From contig JAGEMR010000014.1 in assembly GCA_021030915.1 (NCBI GenBank), positions 372,001 through 436,000 on the forward strand: a DNA stretch of 64,000 bases, in the 5' to 3' direction. Of this stretch, positions 33,180 through 44,297 are shown piece by piece; positions within the stretch are counted from its first letter, which is position 1; the number at the start of each line of letters is the position of its first letter. This stretch comes from Astrothelium macrocarpum (taxonomy: Eukaryota > Ascomycota > Dothideomycetes > Trypetheliales > Trypetheliaceae). The notes under the pieces were generated by a model, which was not told the DNA's origin, made no database searches, and saw only the letters and a list, made by a program, of their open reading frames with translations. A program made the translations under genes and the position numbers.

Positions 33180-34805
33180 CTACAATTACCACAAGGGGGC
33201 ACTCTCTTATATTATGAGCTCTGCCGTGCAGTATGGAGGATGGGAATGGAGAGACGGGCGCAGAAGGGCAGGCTACGAGGCAGACGCGTGATTTTGGATT
33301 CTGACGAGGATGATTGATTTGACTGCGGGTTGCCTGACTTGAAGACTAAGGTTTTAGTAACGTATGAATACTACATGTTCTATATGGAAAACCCCTCACA
33401 GACTACAATCCCCTTGATGGAAACTTGAGGGTGATCTTCATCACTTCTCATTTCTACGTTGTCGTGTTATTTCTACCGTTGAAGGCGGTATCTGTGCACG
33501 TATGTCGCTCTTGAGTCTATAGGTGTAGACATGTGAATTGGCATATTCGTATGAGGGAGACCCACAACCATAGTCCACGGCACATTTCCCGGGGGGTTCC
33601 TCAATCATAAGCTGGATATTACCAACGGACCAAATTTATATTGGGCCCCCTTGTACATATATAGCGAATGGTATGTCCTACAGTCCACAGAATATCTTAT
33701 TGTAATCCACGGTGAGCTATACGACTCGTTCACGTTTCCTCGTGGATCTCCTTTGCTATTTGGTTCGATCCGAAAAAAAGCAATCCGGTCGGTGTGGATT
33801 GCTGCCACGTAACTCACCACTTTCGATTTAATGTGGCTCCACCTGACTCCTTTCGGATATATGCTTATTTCCAAGGGGAAGATTAACAGGCTGCGCTTAC
33901 GATTGTATACGAATCGAGCTTGGCAATCTTGATAAATTCTGTTCCGGTATCCCCGGCCAAATTAGCTATATTCGGAGACGAGGTTCCGCTCAGGGTCAAT
34001 GCCCAAGGCGCGATATACCATCGAGGGAATTTGTGGCGAGCTCCCCAGTCCCGCAACAGAAATTTTCGCGTGACCATTATTTTTTGCTTCCGGAAATTCG
34101 TATTTGACCAGCAATGATATCCGCAAAGCGGATGGAGAGGTAAGAATCGGTAACACCCGTCCTGGACATGGCACACAAGGAACCAAGATCTTGTCCTGCT
34201 GCTGGTGCGGTTTTCCAATAGAGAGCAAATAGAACTCGCATTGGGTAGTCCTTGTGCCCTTCCACGCAGGTGTCATCATCGCCGTGCGAAGTGCCTACAT
34301 CAGTGACTAAGGTTTGTGGCAAGGCTCTGGAAACGGACAGATTGTTTGTGTTCTGAGCTTAGGCTAATTAGCTAGCGCCAAAGAGAATTGACATTCTATT
34401 CGCAACAGCATGCGGCTCTGTGAGAGGAGAAGGTACAAAGGAACTTCGCTCGTTACAAGATGAGGATGCTCTCAGCTCCGCTGCGAAGCGCGCCATTCCT
34501 GTTAAACTCCAAACCACTCCTCAACTCCCAAAACTCCAGATACAACGACAGCAAAGGTAGAATCGCAGGAGATGCAGTTGCTCGTCAAGCCACGCCAAGA
34601 GGAACCCGAAAATAGATCATCTGGTTATTAAGCACAATCTGTCGAGAAGCTGTGGTGGTCGACTTTTTCCTGGCCTGAACGCCGATACCGATTGAAAGAG
34701 CAGACTCGCCATCGCAACCAAATGGTATCTTGATGTCACCGGAAAAGATCCAATTTATTCGTAGCGTAGCGTTCACAGATGAAGCGACAGGCAAAATATA
34801 AAATA
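33180..34805. other. Gene-poor stretch with scattered coding-like minus frames
   Basis: No complete gene. On the minus strand several short frames look protein-like (34809-34585, 34322-34077, 34120-33962) but lack starts and consistent joins. They may be parts of a multi-exon or decayed gene. A plus frame ending at 33317 in an acidic ILDSDEDD tail is also unexplained. Confidence 0.45.
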
Positions 34806-35239
34806 TCATCTACTTCCACTCGTTCGTCCTCGCTGATTCTGATCTATAACAATCGGCTGGTTGGGATCTTCGGCATCTTGGTTATCTCTGGCTGCTAGTT
34901 GTTCTTCGTAGGCCTTGGACGCTCTTCTAATGTCTTCAAGTTGTTCCTGTTCGTTGATTAGTCGATCTCTTACAAAAGAATACATGATGTGGTTGAAGGA
35001 GACCTTTGTTAAAGGTGGGCCTGTCGTTGTAACAAGAAAGCCGTCGCGCCCCTGAACTGTTCGTGAGCAACACTGTTCCACCAATTATATCATATGTTCC
35101 GAGCTCCAACAGGACTCACGTGCAATGTGTAAGGCCTGGCAAAGGCTCCTGGCCCGCAATAGTATCGAATCTGGCTTTGAATCACGTGTCTGGATATGCC
35201 ATAACCAGGAACAAAATAGCTTTGTGGTTCCGAAGACAT
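34806..35239 (-). CDS. Small conserved-looking fungal protein, 102 aa, three exons
   Basis: Exons are 35239-35120, 35051-35004 and 34946-34806. Both introns (68 and 57 nt) are phase 0: donor GTGAGT with acceptor GTTCAG, then donor GTCTCC with acceptor AACAG. The mature reading is MSSEPQSYFVPGYGISRHVIQ near the start, then CGPGAFARPYTLHGRDGFLV, and LTKEQLEDIRRASKAYEEQ across the last join, with an Asp/Asn/Gln-rich tail. The pattern of a G-I-S-R-H-V-I start, a GRDGFLV-like strand and a LT-x-x-Q-L-E-D-L helix resembles a widespread family of small uncharacterised fungal proteins I remember; the function is unknown. The second donor is non-canonical beyond GT, but the coding match across it is good. 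The gene is isolated in a 5-kb gene-poor island. Confidence 0.72.
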
Positions 35240-38200
35240 GATTACCCGCTCTCATCTAATCAGACCTGGTAGATTGGGAGAAGCTCCAATCTTATTTGGA
35301 GGGAAAACAAAAGCCAAAAAGTAGAGAGCTGCTATCGAAAGGGCTACGCCAATGAATAATTGCTCTACTCCTATTTACACTAATCGACTTGACCCTTCAA
35401 AAGTTCAGACGCGCGCGGAAAGTACCACACTCCCCAGGCCATCTTGGGTCCCCATGCTGCCGGGGTACCGTTGGGCATTCACAAAGGTTAGGCGACTAGA
35501 GGGAGCTGTATGGTGTGGTGTGCTCGCCTCATTTTAAGTTCCGGTAACCTGGAAAGCAACAAAAAACAAGCTTGTCTAGATTAGCGGAGGTAGACGATCT
35601 CGAAATGGCACGGAATGGCTGCGGCAATCCTCTACAGCTTTCGTTCCTTGGATGAGAACAAAAACGTGGTTGCGCAGAGCAAAGACTGCATCACCAAGTC
35701 CAAGGTCGAACAAGAACCGGGGAACCCTGTCTAGATCCAACCATTAACCAATGCCGAAATGTCACACCGTTTCTGAGCCCCAATTACGGACCGTGCCCTT
35801 TATAATAGAAAGGTTCGGAAAGCTCTCCGGCTTTCTCGTTCGCACGCCTTGCGGGTTTGTTCTTCCGGAACGAGACGGTTCTAAAAAGCGGTCCTGAGAG
35901 TCATATACAATGCAGATCTCTTCCCCCTTCATTCTCAAGCCACCTGAAACGGGCCTCGCGCGTGTTTACCATCTCGTAATGTGAAACTGGTGTTTACCTT
36001 CAAAATTGAAGAAGTTCTGGCTGCTGATGTTGTTACGATGCCACAATGTCACAACCTCTACTATGACATCACTCCTTTGCGTCACGAAATATCCAAGAGC
36101 GAGTCTGGCGTGCTCCCAATGCCAATGGCTTATCTATCACAAAGAAGCAACTCTGTTCACTGGTCCCTCTGATCAATGCCCTGGGGTTGGCTCATAAAGA
36201 CGCCTAAAATTGTCATTTCACGAGGGGATCCGGTGTTAAGCAGGTGTTTTACAGGGAACAACAGACATCAGGATCGGCTCGCTCCGTATCCACTTATTGA
36301 GCGACCGCCTTAAGCGCGAGCGAGTACTTTCCAACTCCTTGTTTGCTCTGAAGCAGTCGACGCTACCCAGAGCACCCCAGTTGCCGTGATTGCTTCATTG
36401 AACCAGTGGGTAGTGTTACAGCGTCCTTCGGTTAAATTCATTCCGGCTCCAGCGTCTCGTGAAGAAAGTTCGTCTCTTTATGGAGTCTAGAGTCCCCTCC
36501 GGCGGTATGACTTGCTGAGGTTAAGTTGCTTATGCAAATAACCAGATATCTGATCGTAAGCTACTGTCAAAACCGGGATTGAGATTAGGCCACGTCCTAG
36601 CTCTGAGATACTGTGCCGCTCTTCGGCATAACCCGTGTAGTTGAATAATCAACGGATCTAGCCTCCGATTCAGGGAATTAAGGCGACCTGTTCGAACTTT
36701 AGGTCGATCATGAACAGGCCTTTGACCTTGGAAATCTTTCTGGATTCATCGGTTCTGAAATCAAACATGAAGTCGTTCAGCAAGCCACCATGAAAGGGAC
36801 ATGCAGAACAACAATTAGGCTTCTGCCTAAGCAATAGACTGCAGAAAACGTGTTTAGTCTCTCCGATCTCGCTTTCATGTACTAAAAAAAAAGTAACCAA
36901 GACTTGCAAAATAGTTGTACCTATACATGCGCTCTGACTCAGCTGAGTATTCGATATCATTCTCTCAAATTGCTTAATCAAATGAGGCTTCAATCCTGAC
37001 TTTCTGATAGGGAGATGACTTCAATTTTTCGAAAGGTACGTACTATCTTACATATATTCGGTGTGGCCTTTGTTGCCTCGTCATTTCGGACTTTACTAAT
37101 ATTCCGCGAGACAGTATCATTTCTTCTTTCACCGCAAGATATTCGGCGATCAAGAATGAGTCATGGTTCATCATCAAATGATCCTGACCGATAATAGTTT
37201 GGTTTGGTCTTGGGAAAAGCCCGGAAAGCCTAGCCAATATGTCACGGATCATCGGATACCACCACACAGAAATTCTCCCTTACGCGAATCATTCGGGTTC
37301 GTTGCCTTACCTAAATACGAACAGACCAAAGAGCACGGAGCTGGGGTTCAGATCTGAATCGTCAAGATGGGAGATGTACAGTACATCCGATATATTTACA
37401 TTCAGACGCTATACGCTCTTGGAACACCGGTCTTTTTTTCTATACATTGCAGATGACCTTGTGCGGACTCGGCACCGTTGGGCAGGAATCCTCTAGCCAA
37501 TGGATTGTGACAGACAAAGGACACTCGACTTTGATGGTGCAAGCGAAGTATTCGAACATGATAAATCTTGTGCCGCCTCACACGGTTCATAGCCATAAAG
37601 CCGTGGCTGCGATATTGAACTCTATTATGAACGGGCAACGACTCTGAACCTTCGGTGACCGGCCAGAAAAGGCAAAGACAGCTGAGGTATCTGTTGCTGC
37701 CCAAAACTATTGAAGCGCCCTCTCAAGCCTCATTCTTATTATCCACAGCTCTGATACGACAAGGAGAAGACGAAAAAATTTTCCATTATCACTTGGCTGA
37801 GCTTTAGAAAGCCTCATCTTGTTCTGGTGCAAAGCGGAGCCCAAGTACGAATGAAAAGGGAAATATCCCGGCCTACGAAGCTGATTGGAAGGTGGTAACA
37901 CAAGACTAGAGATAAACGAGGAGGTGGCAAAGCCCCGACGAAATTTTCATACGCGTTCAGAGCCGGCATAGGCACGGCATGAACGGTTGAAAAATTTGCG
38001 AGGCTTCAAGATCACGGACGGCAGGACGAGCAGTACGCTTGGCGAGAGAGGTACGTACTTTCCAAAATCCTGTTACGTATATTATTCTGTCACATATACA
38101 CATATATACGAATAGATGGCTTGCCACTGTATTTACCAGCGTACCACCTCGTCATCTCCGTCATCTCCGTTATCCCCCTTCGTATACCCTCTCCCTCAAA

Positions 38201-38251
38201 CCCACACCTTTTCCTTTTTCCTCTTTCCCATCCTCCTCTCCATCCTATCCC
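35240..38251. other. Gene-poor stretch, no supported gene
   Basis: About 3 kb with only short frames. One plus frame at 37447-37647 (65 codons) has a plausible composition (LVPPHTVHSHKAVAAIL) but no further support. No repeats or RNA genes were recognised. The final part is the 3' flank of the ceramidase gene. Confidence 0.5.
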
Positions 38252-40649
38252 CTACGTTCCCACCGTAAACTCCCCGCTCACGCCCTCAAACGGCGTAATC
38301 GTCCCCGTCAAGCTCTTCGCATCCCCATAATACCGCAACCGATACGTCCCCGCCGCCACGCCCGTGCTCGGAATTTCCCAACTCACCGTCACCTGGCTCG
38401 TCCCCAAGATCTCGCTGGTCCGCGTCCACTCATACACCAGCTCCCAGTCCGCATCATCCAGCACCTGCGTCCAGTCCCCCCCGGCACCGCTCATCTCGAC
38501 GGCGGCGAACGTGCCCTCCAGGCGCAGATTGTTGCGCGGATTGGCGCCGACAAACGTGGCATTGGCGACGTCGCCCGCGGCATAGCTAGCACTGGCATCC
38601 GTGAGCACGTCGCCGAACGACTTGAGCAGCGGCGGGTTGTCGACGATGACGCCCGCGATGAAGTCCAGGCTGTTGTTGGTGTTGAGGGGGGGCAGCGGGC
38701 CGGCGGGCGGCGCGCCCGTCGCGTTCGCCGCCAGGAACGGCAGGTACTTGGTCGACACGTCGATGTACGCGTTCAGCGTGTTGGCGCCGTACAGCGTCGA
38801 CGCGCCCTCGTACCGCTGCACCTGGTACTCGTACTCGGTGGCGATGTAGTGCGTGTAGCTGTTGGCGGGTGCGCCGAGCACCACGATCGGCTGCTGCGCC
38901 TGGCTCGAACTACCACTGCTCCCGCTGCTGCTGCTGCTCAGATCGGGGAGCGCGGTGGTGGCGGCAGACGCGATGGCGTTGCGCCAGCGCCGGCCGGACA
39001 TGGTGGTGGCCTCGCCGGGGCTCACGATGATGACGAGCTGGCCGACGCGCAGCATCTGGATGTCGACGATGTTGGGCCCCCACGCGTACGGCAGCGTCGT
39101 CTCGCCGATGTCGAGCAGGATGGGCTTGGGCGCCTGGCAGGCCTTTTGCTCGGCGCTGGGCTCGTGCAGCAAGCCGCTCACCACGGCCCACACGGGGCTC
39201 GCGTCCGGCGTGCCGGAGTTGTTTTGCTTGAAGTCGAAGGCGCCCGGTCCGTCGGTGGTGCCGGCGGCGAAGGAGTAGCCCAGCGCGGCGGGACACGTAC
39301 GCGCCTGGGATCCGTTGGATAGCTGAAACGTGTAGTTGGTGAAGTCGGTGTACGAGTGCAAGGACTTGACCACGTTGCCTGTGATGGGCGTCATGGCGCC
39401 GCTGTCGTTGTAGATGCCCTGGGCGCCGAGGAACTGTCGGGTGCCAATGGTGTAGCACGATGCCTTGCCGTAGTCGTTCAAGCCCCAGTTGGGACCTCGG
39501 CCGTGGCACGGTTCGCTTGTGCCGTTGCAGAGACTGGTCTCAAAGTCGCATGGTAGGCCTGCTTGTGGGCCATATTCACAGTATGCACCGTCAATGTTTG
39601 GGCTTGTGTCACCCACGTTCGCTTGCGAGAAACCAGCGACGAATCCAGGGTTCGTATCGTTCATGGCACGTTCGAAGAGATAGGCGGCAACGCCTTTGTT
39701 ATCTCCTGTGACGATACTGTTGTTGCCCAACATGGAGGTGCCATGAACGGCAAACCATGATAAAACTCCAATATCTTGCCCATCCGAGGATCGCGTGAAC
39801 TTGAGTAGGGTCATCGTCTTGTCCACGCTGTCGGTATATTGTGCCCTCTGCGATGCTGGATTCTGCAGGTATGCCCAAAGACTTCGACTGATGTTTGCAT
39901 CTTCAACGTTTGCCGTGCCGACGCTCAATGTTCCGGACTCCAAACTCTCGTGAGCGCGCTGGATGGCAAGGAGAGAACCATTCACGAGCGCCTGATAGCT
40001 CTGGGGGTCGAAGCCTAAGCTGGTGACTTGTGGAAGAAGGTAGTTGAACCATGCTCCTGGCCCGGAATGTTGATGTGTTCCCACTACAGCGACATTTTGT
40101 TCGCCGTACATGGTGTAGTTTGTTCCCAGATACTGCAATCCTTGCAGAATGCCATGTCTGACCGCGGTATCTCCAGACTGCGCGTCCAGCACGAGGTAGA
40201 CAAAACGGTCGGCTTCGTTTTGAGGGTCGCCAATGATGAAAGCGCGCGCATACACACGCTGACGCAGGCCAGAGCCGATTTGGCTGAGATTGGCATATCC
40301 GGCGAAGTTGACCTCTGCTACAGGCCTATGATTTGTCACAAATTAGAGTTTGAGCTTTCGGAGGATTGATTCCAGTAGGAAGAGAATTATACCCAGTGAT
40401 ATCGGCCTTGCCCACGCCTATGAGATACTCATCGCCTGCAGACTGTCGTTCGACCACGCTCTCCTGTGAGGTGATTTTTCCCAAGCTCTCCTGCACCGTC
40501 TCCTGCACTGCCTCCGAACTTGTTCCGGTCCAGGTCTTCCATGCCAGCACCTCGAGCTCTGGCACGCCAAAGGCAGTGATGAGCTGGAAAAAGACAAATA
40601 GCGCGATGCTCGCAGTGGCAACGGCTATGGCGACAGATTTCAGAGCCAT
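38252..40649 (-). CDS. Neutral/alkaline ceramidase, 776 aa, two exons
   Basis: Exons are 40649-40393 and 40325-38252, with a 67-nt intron (GTATAA to CATAG, phase 2) joining ADITG to PVAEVNFAGYA. The first in-frame ATG gives a hydrophobic leader (VAIAVATASIALFVFFQLITAF), so the protein is secreted or a type II membrane protein. The zinc-binding GTHQHSGPG starts near residue 169. The catalytic serine lies in NVGDTSPN (about residue 327), the hallmark of the neutral ceramidase family. The C-terminal part (about 600-776) is the Ig-like domain of this family. Many N-x-S/T sites fit a glycoprotein. The enzyme hydrolyses ceramide to sphingosine and fatty acid. The coding sequence is strongly GC-rich, giving a 427-codon antisense shadow. 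It is divergent from the SPF27 gene. Confidence 0.95.
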
Positions 40650-41015
40650 GTCCGGCTCCTGTAGATAGATGTGACAGCAGCAGCAGAGCGAGATCTCCAC
40701 ATCGAGCCAGCTCAGAAGGGGAAAGAAATCAGGATATCAGCAGGCCTAAGTAGCTTGGCTCCTGCTATCGTGCCCAGGCATCGGGAGAAGCGTTGCCAAG
40801 CACGGCCCAAAGCGAAAGGGTTAGAACAGGCTAGAACAGGGAGCGTGTGAGGCGCAGACAGCGGACCGGACCGTGTACATAGCATCAATCAAGGCACACG
40901 GCGAATCCCCATTCTCTCTTCTACACCTTCCCCTCTTTCCATCCTCTCCTTTACCCGAACGTGACCCTCCGGCGCACGCCTCGCTGCAACCTTGACCAGG
41001 TCATCCGATCCCATC
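40650..41015. promoter_or_regulatory. Divergent promoter of ceramidase and SPF27
   Basis: The two start codons are 366 bp apart on opposite strands, so both promoters lie here. It contains an out-of-frame extension of the ceramidase frame that starts at GTG (40700) and is not used in my model. No specific site is claimed. Confidence 0.6.
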
Positions 41016-41763
41016 ATGTCCGTGATCAACACTGCGCACGACTCGCTCCCCTGTAAATCCACCCCTCGAAATATTCCGATGCTCCTCCCTCCCTCGGCGC
41101 ATCTCCCCCAATCTACAAAACATCTGCCCACTCAATCTGCTAACCACATGCTCCCAACCAGACATCGACGCCCCACCCTCCCCACACTCCCTCACCACCG
41201 CACACGCCCTCATCGCCGCCGAAATGCCCACATCCGCATCGCAAACCCTCCACCCGTCCCTCGCACCCCTCCCCTCCCCCACCTTCCCTCCCCTAACCCA
41301 GCACGCCCTCACCCACCTCGAGTCCCAGTCCTCCGAGCCCAAAATACTCCCCAAAGGCATCGACCTAACCCGCTACGAAGCACCGCCCGTCCCCTCCCCA
41401 GAGTCTTCCCAAGCCGAGCTCACCACCGCATACAACACGGCCGCGACCTCGCTCGCGCACCTGCACGCGCGCCGCCTGAACCTCGCGGCGCTGGACCGCT
41501 TCGGCGCCAACGCGTACCTCGTGGGCAACAGCCAGCTCGAGGCGGAGCTGCGCGCCGTGGAGGGCGAGTTGGCCGAGGCGAGGGATGTGTTGGAGGCGGT
41601 GGAGAGGGGGAGGAAGGGTGCGCAGGAGGAGAGGGCTGGTGAGGTTAGGGCGTTGGAGGAGGGCTGGCGCGTGGGCGTGGGCAGGATGCTGGAGGTTGAG
41701 GTTGCGGCGGAGGGGTTGAGGGGGGAGATTTTGAGGAGGAGGAGGGAGGGGGCGGCGAGTTAG
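41016..41763 (+). CDS. Pre-mRNA-splicing factor SPF27/BCAS2/Cwf7 family, 212 aa, two exons
   Basis: Exon 1 is only 37 nt (41016-41052) and exon 2 is 41162-41763, with a 109-nt intron (GTAAAT to CCAG, phase 1). The join gives DSLPYIDAP, the conserved start of SPF27 proteins, which confirms the short first exon. The C-terminal half is a Leu/Glu/Arg-rich coiled coil (about residues 110-205). BCAS2/SPF27 is a core member of the Prp19/NTC complex, needed for spliceosome activation. The coding sequence drifts to G-rich codons near the end. The frame starting at the same ATG without splicing is a shadow. Confidence 0.88.
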
Positions 41764-42818
41764 GGGGAAGGGGGGGGGGGGAATATCTGGGGAGGAGATA
41801 CTGAGGAAAAGGATGGAGGTGCTATAGAGCGCTACGAAAGCAACGTTTACGGATTCCAGTCCTCTTGCAGGGATCCTCGGTGGTGTATTATCGATACCCT
41901 TTGCTTGCATGTTAGGAGCTGTGTACAGTTGGGGATGATAGATTGCAATCATTCCGATCAACACCGATCAGAGTGCTGCGAACCTCATCAGGTGGTTCAA
42001 CTTTTGCTAAGATGACCATGTCGCGTGGTGTGTTGCGGGTTTTCGACTGATGACATCCGAGCATGGTGATAAACATGGGTGGCTAAGGTCTCGGCCGGAA
42101 CTTTTACTCTTCACTTTCATCCTCTTCGCGACCGAGACGAGCTCTTAACTTGCCGCACCTTTTTATGCACAATGGAGATTTTCGTGCCTCCCTCTGATAA
42201 CCCCTATATAAGCCTTTGACGTCATCAGAACTCAACAGCTCTTTGCTTGATTTTGCGTCTATCGAACACCAATATCTTGTGCCGGTTGAGTCCAAGCTGT
42301 GTCCGCACCTGACATCTGGGGCCAAGAAGACATATCTTTCTGGAAAATGCAAGATTTCTCGGTGCTCAATATGAGAAAGGGGAAGTACTATCTGCGGCCC
42401 CACGAACGTGCGGTTCTCTGATTTGTGCTCGTATATAATCAATCATTGCTGATGCATCGTGGGTCAAGAAACCTTTCCGGGGACATTGTGCAATATACTT
42501 GACTTCAATTAATTGTCTTTACTTCTGACCACGCAGTCAGAGAAATGTCTTTGTTTAATTCATCTCCTTCTCTAACCCGACTTTTGTGTTAATTACTGGC
42601 TTGCGCGTTGGCAATAGGGCCCATTTCCGATCATCTTGCTTCAGAGTATGCTTGCACTTCCAGACACAACTACCTTTGATTGACATATGAATGAAGCGCC
42701 GGCTGACGGACCAGCCAGGTCATTCTACCAGGAAAAGTCCAGCTCTAATCTTGTCACGTTCAAGTACAAGGGTTGCGTTATTGGATAGCCCTTTTTCAAT
42801 CAAGGTCATCGTTGGCTC

Positions 42819-43061
42819 ATGACGTGAGTCCCTATTCTTGCCTGCTTTTACATTGTTCTATACGTAGACTTGATCTCCACTAGCTGCACGATCGAAACTT
42901 CTGCCTATAGCAACGGAGATAGCGTCGTCTTCAGCAATAGTATCGTTTCGGGTATAGCCAGCGGCATCGCCTCCCGGAAGAGTATCGTCTCTTGCAACTG
43001 CAAAGGACCGTGTTCCGCAACAAGACCATCTCATACAACGGCATTATTCATCTTGTGTTGA
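42819..43061 (+). CDS. Doubtful two-exon Cys-containing small protein, 60 aa
   Basis: A possible model: exon 1 is ATGAC (42819-42823), followed by a GTGAGT donor, and exon 2 runs 42884-43061 from a CACTAG acceptor, joined in phase 2. The product would be Ser/Ile-rich with VSCNCKGPC near the middle. The evidence is only the consensus donor, the matching phase and an open frame. A 5-nt first exon is unusual, so chance is quite possible. Confidence 0.22.
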
Positions 43062-43070
43062 AGCTATTAC

Positions 43071-43298
43071 ATGTTCCATTCCCCCGCCGTTGGCATTCTA
43101 CGAGAAAATTCGTCTGTTCCAGCTTGGGTAAACAGTGATGATCGCAAGTATTGGAGATGTGTCTTTATTGTTAAAATGGCGCCTTTTGAGTATGAGCAAC
43201 ATGGTGAGGCTGCTTACGAGAGGATAGTACCAGAGTCTCTGGACTTGCTGGATAAAGCGCCGTTGCCGTGCAGCAATTGCGGCTCGAAAGTTGTATAG
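43071..43298 (+). CDS. Doubtful small ORF, 75 aa, ends CSNCGSKVV
   Basis: An ATG-initiated open frame with balanced composition and a C-terminal CxxC pair. There is no family match and no splice evidence. It follows the previous candidate by ten bases. It could be chance. Confidence 0.22.
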   Translation: MFHSPAVGILRENSSVPAWVNSDDRKYWRCVFIVKMAPFEYEQHGEAAYERIVPESLDLLDKAPLPCSNCGSKVV

Positions 43299-43854
43299 TG
43301 ACCAATTAAATCGGAGCCTGCGAGACTCGGGTAGCTTGTAACTCGTCAGGTCGATCATGTTGCAAATTGAGCCTTACTGGTAAAGAGACTGACCTTGGTA
43401 CGAGGATTGTCAAAGATGCTGCCTTGAATTGAAATGAGATAAGAAATGATAGACTTATGGATCTGGGTTGGCTCTTGTTACACTTAACAAGGTCGCGTGT
43501 ACGTGCAATTTCCTACAAATGTAGCTACATTTACTGCTGCCATTGATGAGCTATAATATCACGCTTCCAAAAACAAGACTTGCACTAGGTATACCCTTGT
43601 AAACCCCGCAATATCTTTTCGTAGTAAGTTTTATACAGGAACCTGAAAATTTTACAGCGCCATGCCAGAAAATCCGAACATATTTTTTTCATTTCTGTTT
43701 CTACTCCTGCTTTCATAATAAAACTCTTGATAGATTCGTTAGCTATAGTGAAAAAGCAAGGTTCGGTTTTTATCCTACAAGATTATCGGTCATATTGATA
43801 CAACGTTGAGTTTGTCTGTAGAATTTCCAATTTCTATCTCTGAGAAATGCTCTC

Positions 43855-44076
43855 TCATGCATGTGGGCCGCTAATGCGAACATGAAACCATTTCAGCTCT
43901 GGGCCTTCGGATACAGTAGAAGGCGGCAAGAATATTGCAAAGACTGCTAAGCAGAGAATTAATATTAAAGAATAAAAAGAAGCCGAATTTGTTCGTTCTT
44001 TGCTAAGACGGGAAACATGCATGGATGTTGGCATGTATGGTGCCACAATTGCACTGACCATTTGAACATGAGACAT
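43855..44076 (-). CDS. Doubtful single-pass membrane ORF, 73 aa, divergent from the HET-like gene
   Basis: It starts at an ATG (44076-44074) and runs to TGA. It contains one clear hydrophobic span (FYSLILILCLAVFAIFLP, about residues 34-51) preceded by basic residues and followed by a short polar tail. Nothing identifies a family. Its start lies 221 bp from the HET-like start on the opposite strand, so the two could share a promoter. A 73-codon frame can arise by chance. Confidence 0.3.
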   Translation of the reverse strand: MSHVQMVSAIVAPYMPTSMHVSRLSKERTNSASFYSLILILCLAVFAIFLPPSTVSEGPELKWFHVRISGPHA

Positions 44077-44297
44077 TCCACGATCGTCGTTCCTCTTTCT
44101 CAGCTCGCGTATTTCGGCAGTTCATGTAGCTAGTGTAATCGACCCGTTAACCATCGTATATCGGCAGTTCGCTTGGGCGGCCGTAACATTCTGAGGCCTA
44201 ATTTATTGCTGTTGGTAGACTTGCTGCTAAGCCGTACTCAGATTGGTATTTCTTAGGTTCTCTCCCTGTGAACCATACATTCCATGAAACAATCCAT

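Larger units (their letters stand above)
41764..44297. other. Gene-poor stretch upstream of the HET-like gene
   Basis: About 2.5 kb with three doubtful small candidates listed separately or in findings. A minus frame at 42104-42442 (112 codons, TTG start) reads plausibly but lacks an ATG. Otherwise AT-rich and frame-broken. Confidence 0.5.

Noticed and set aside
38039..39322. 427-codon plus frame antisense to ceramidase
   Set aside because: Arg/Ala/Gly/Val-biased translation of the reverse of a GC-rich coding exon; the ceramidase frame has clear catalytic motifs.
41365..41964. 199-codon minus frame over SPF27
   Set aside because: Antisense to the conserved SPF27 coding exon, Pro/Leu/Arg-rich shadow.
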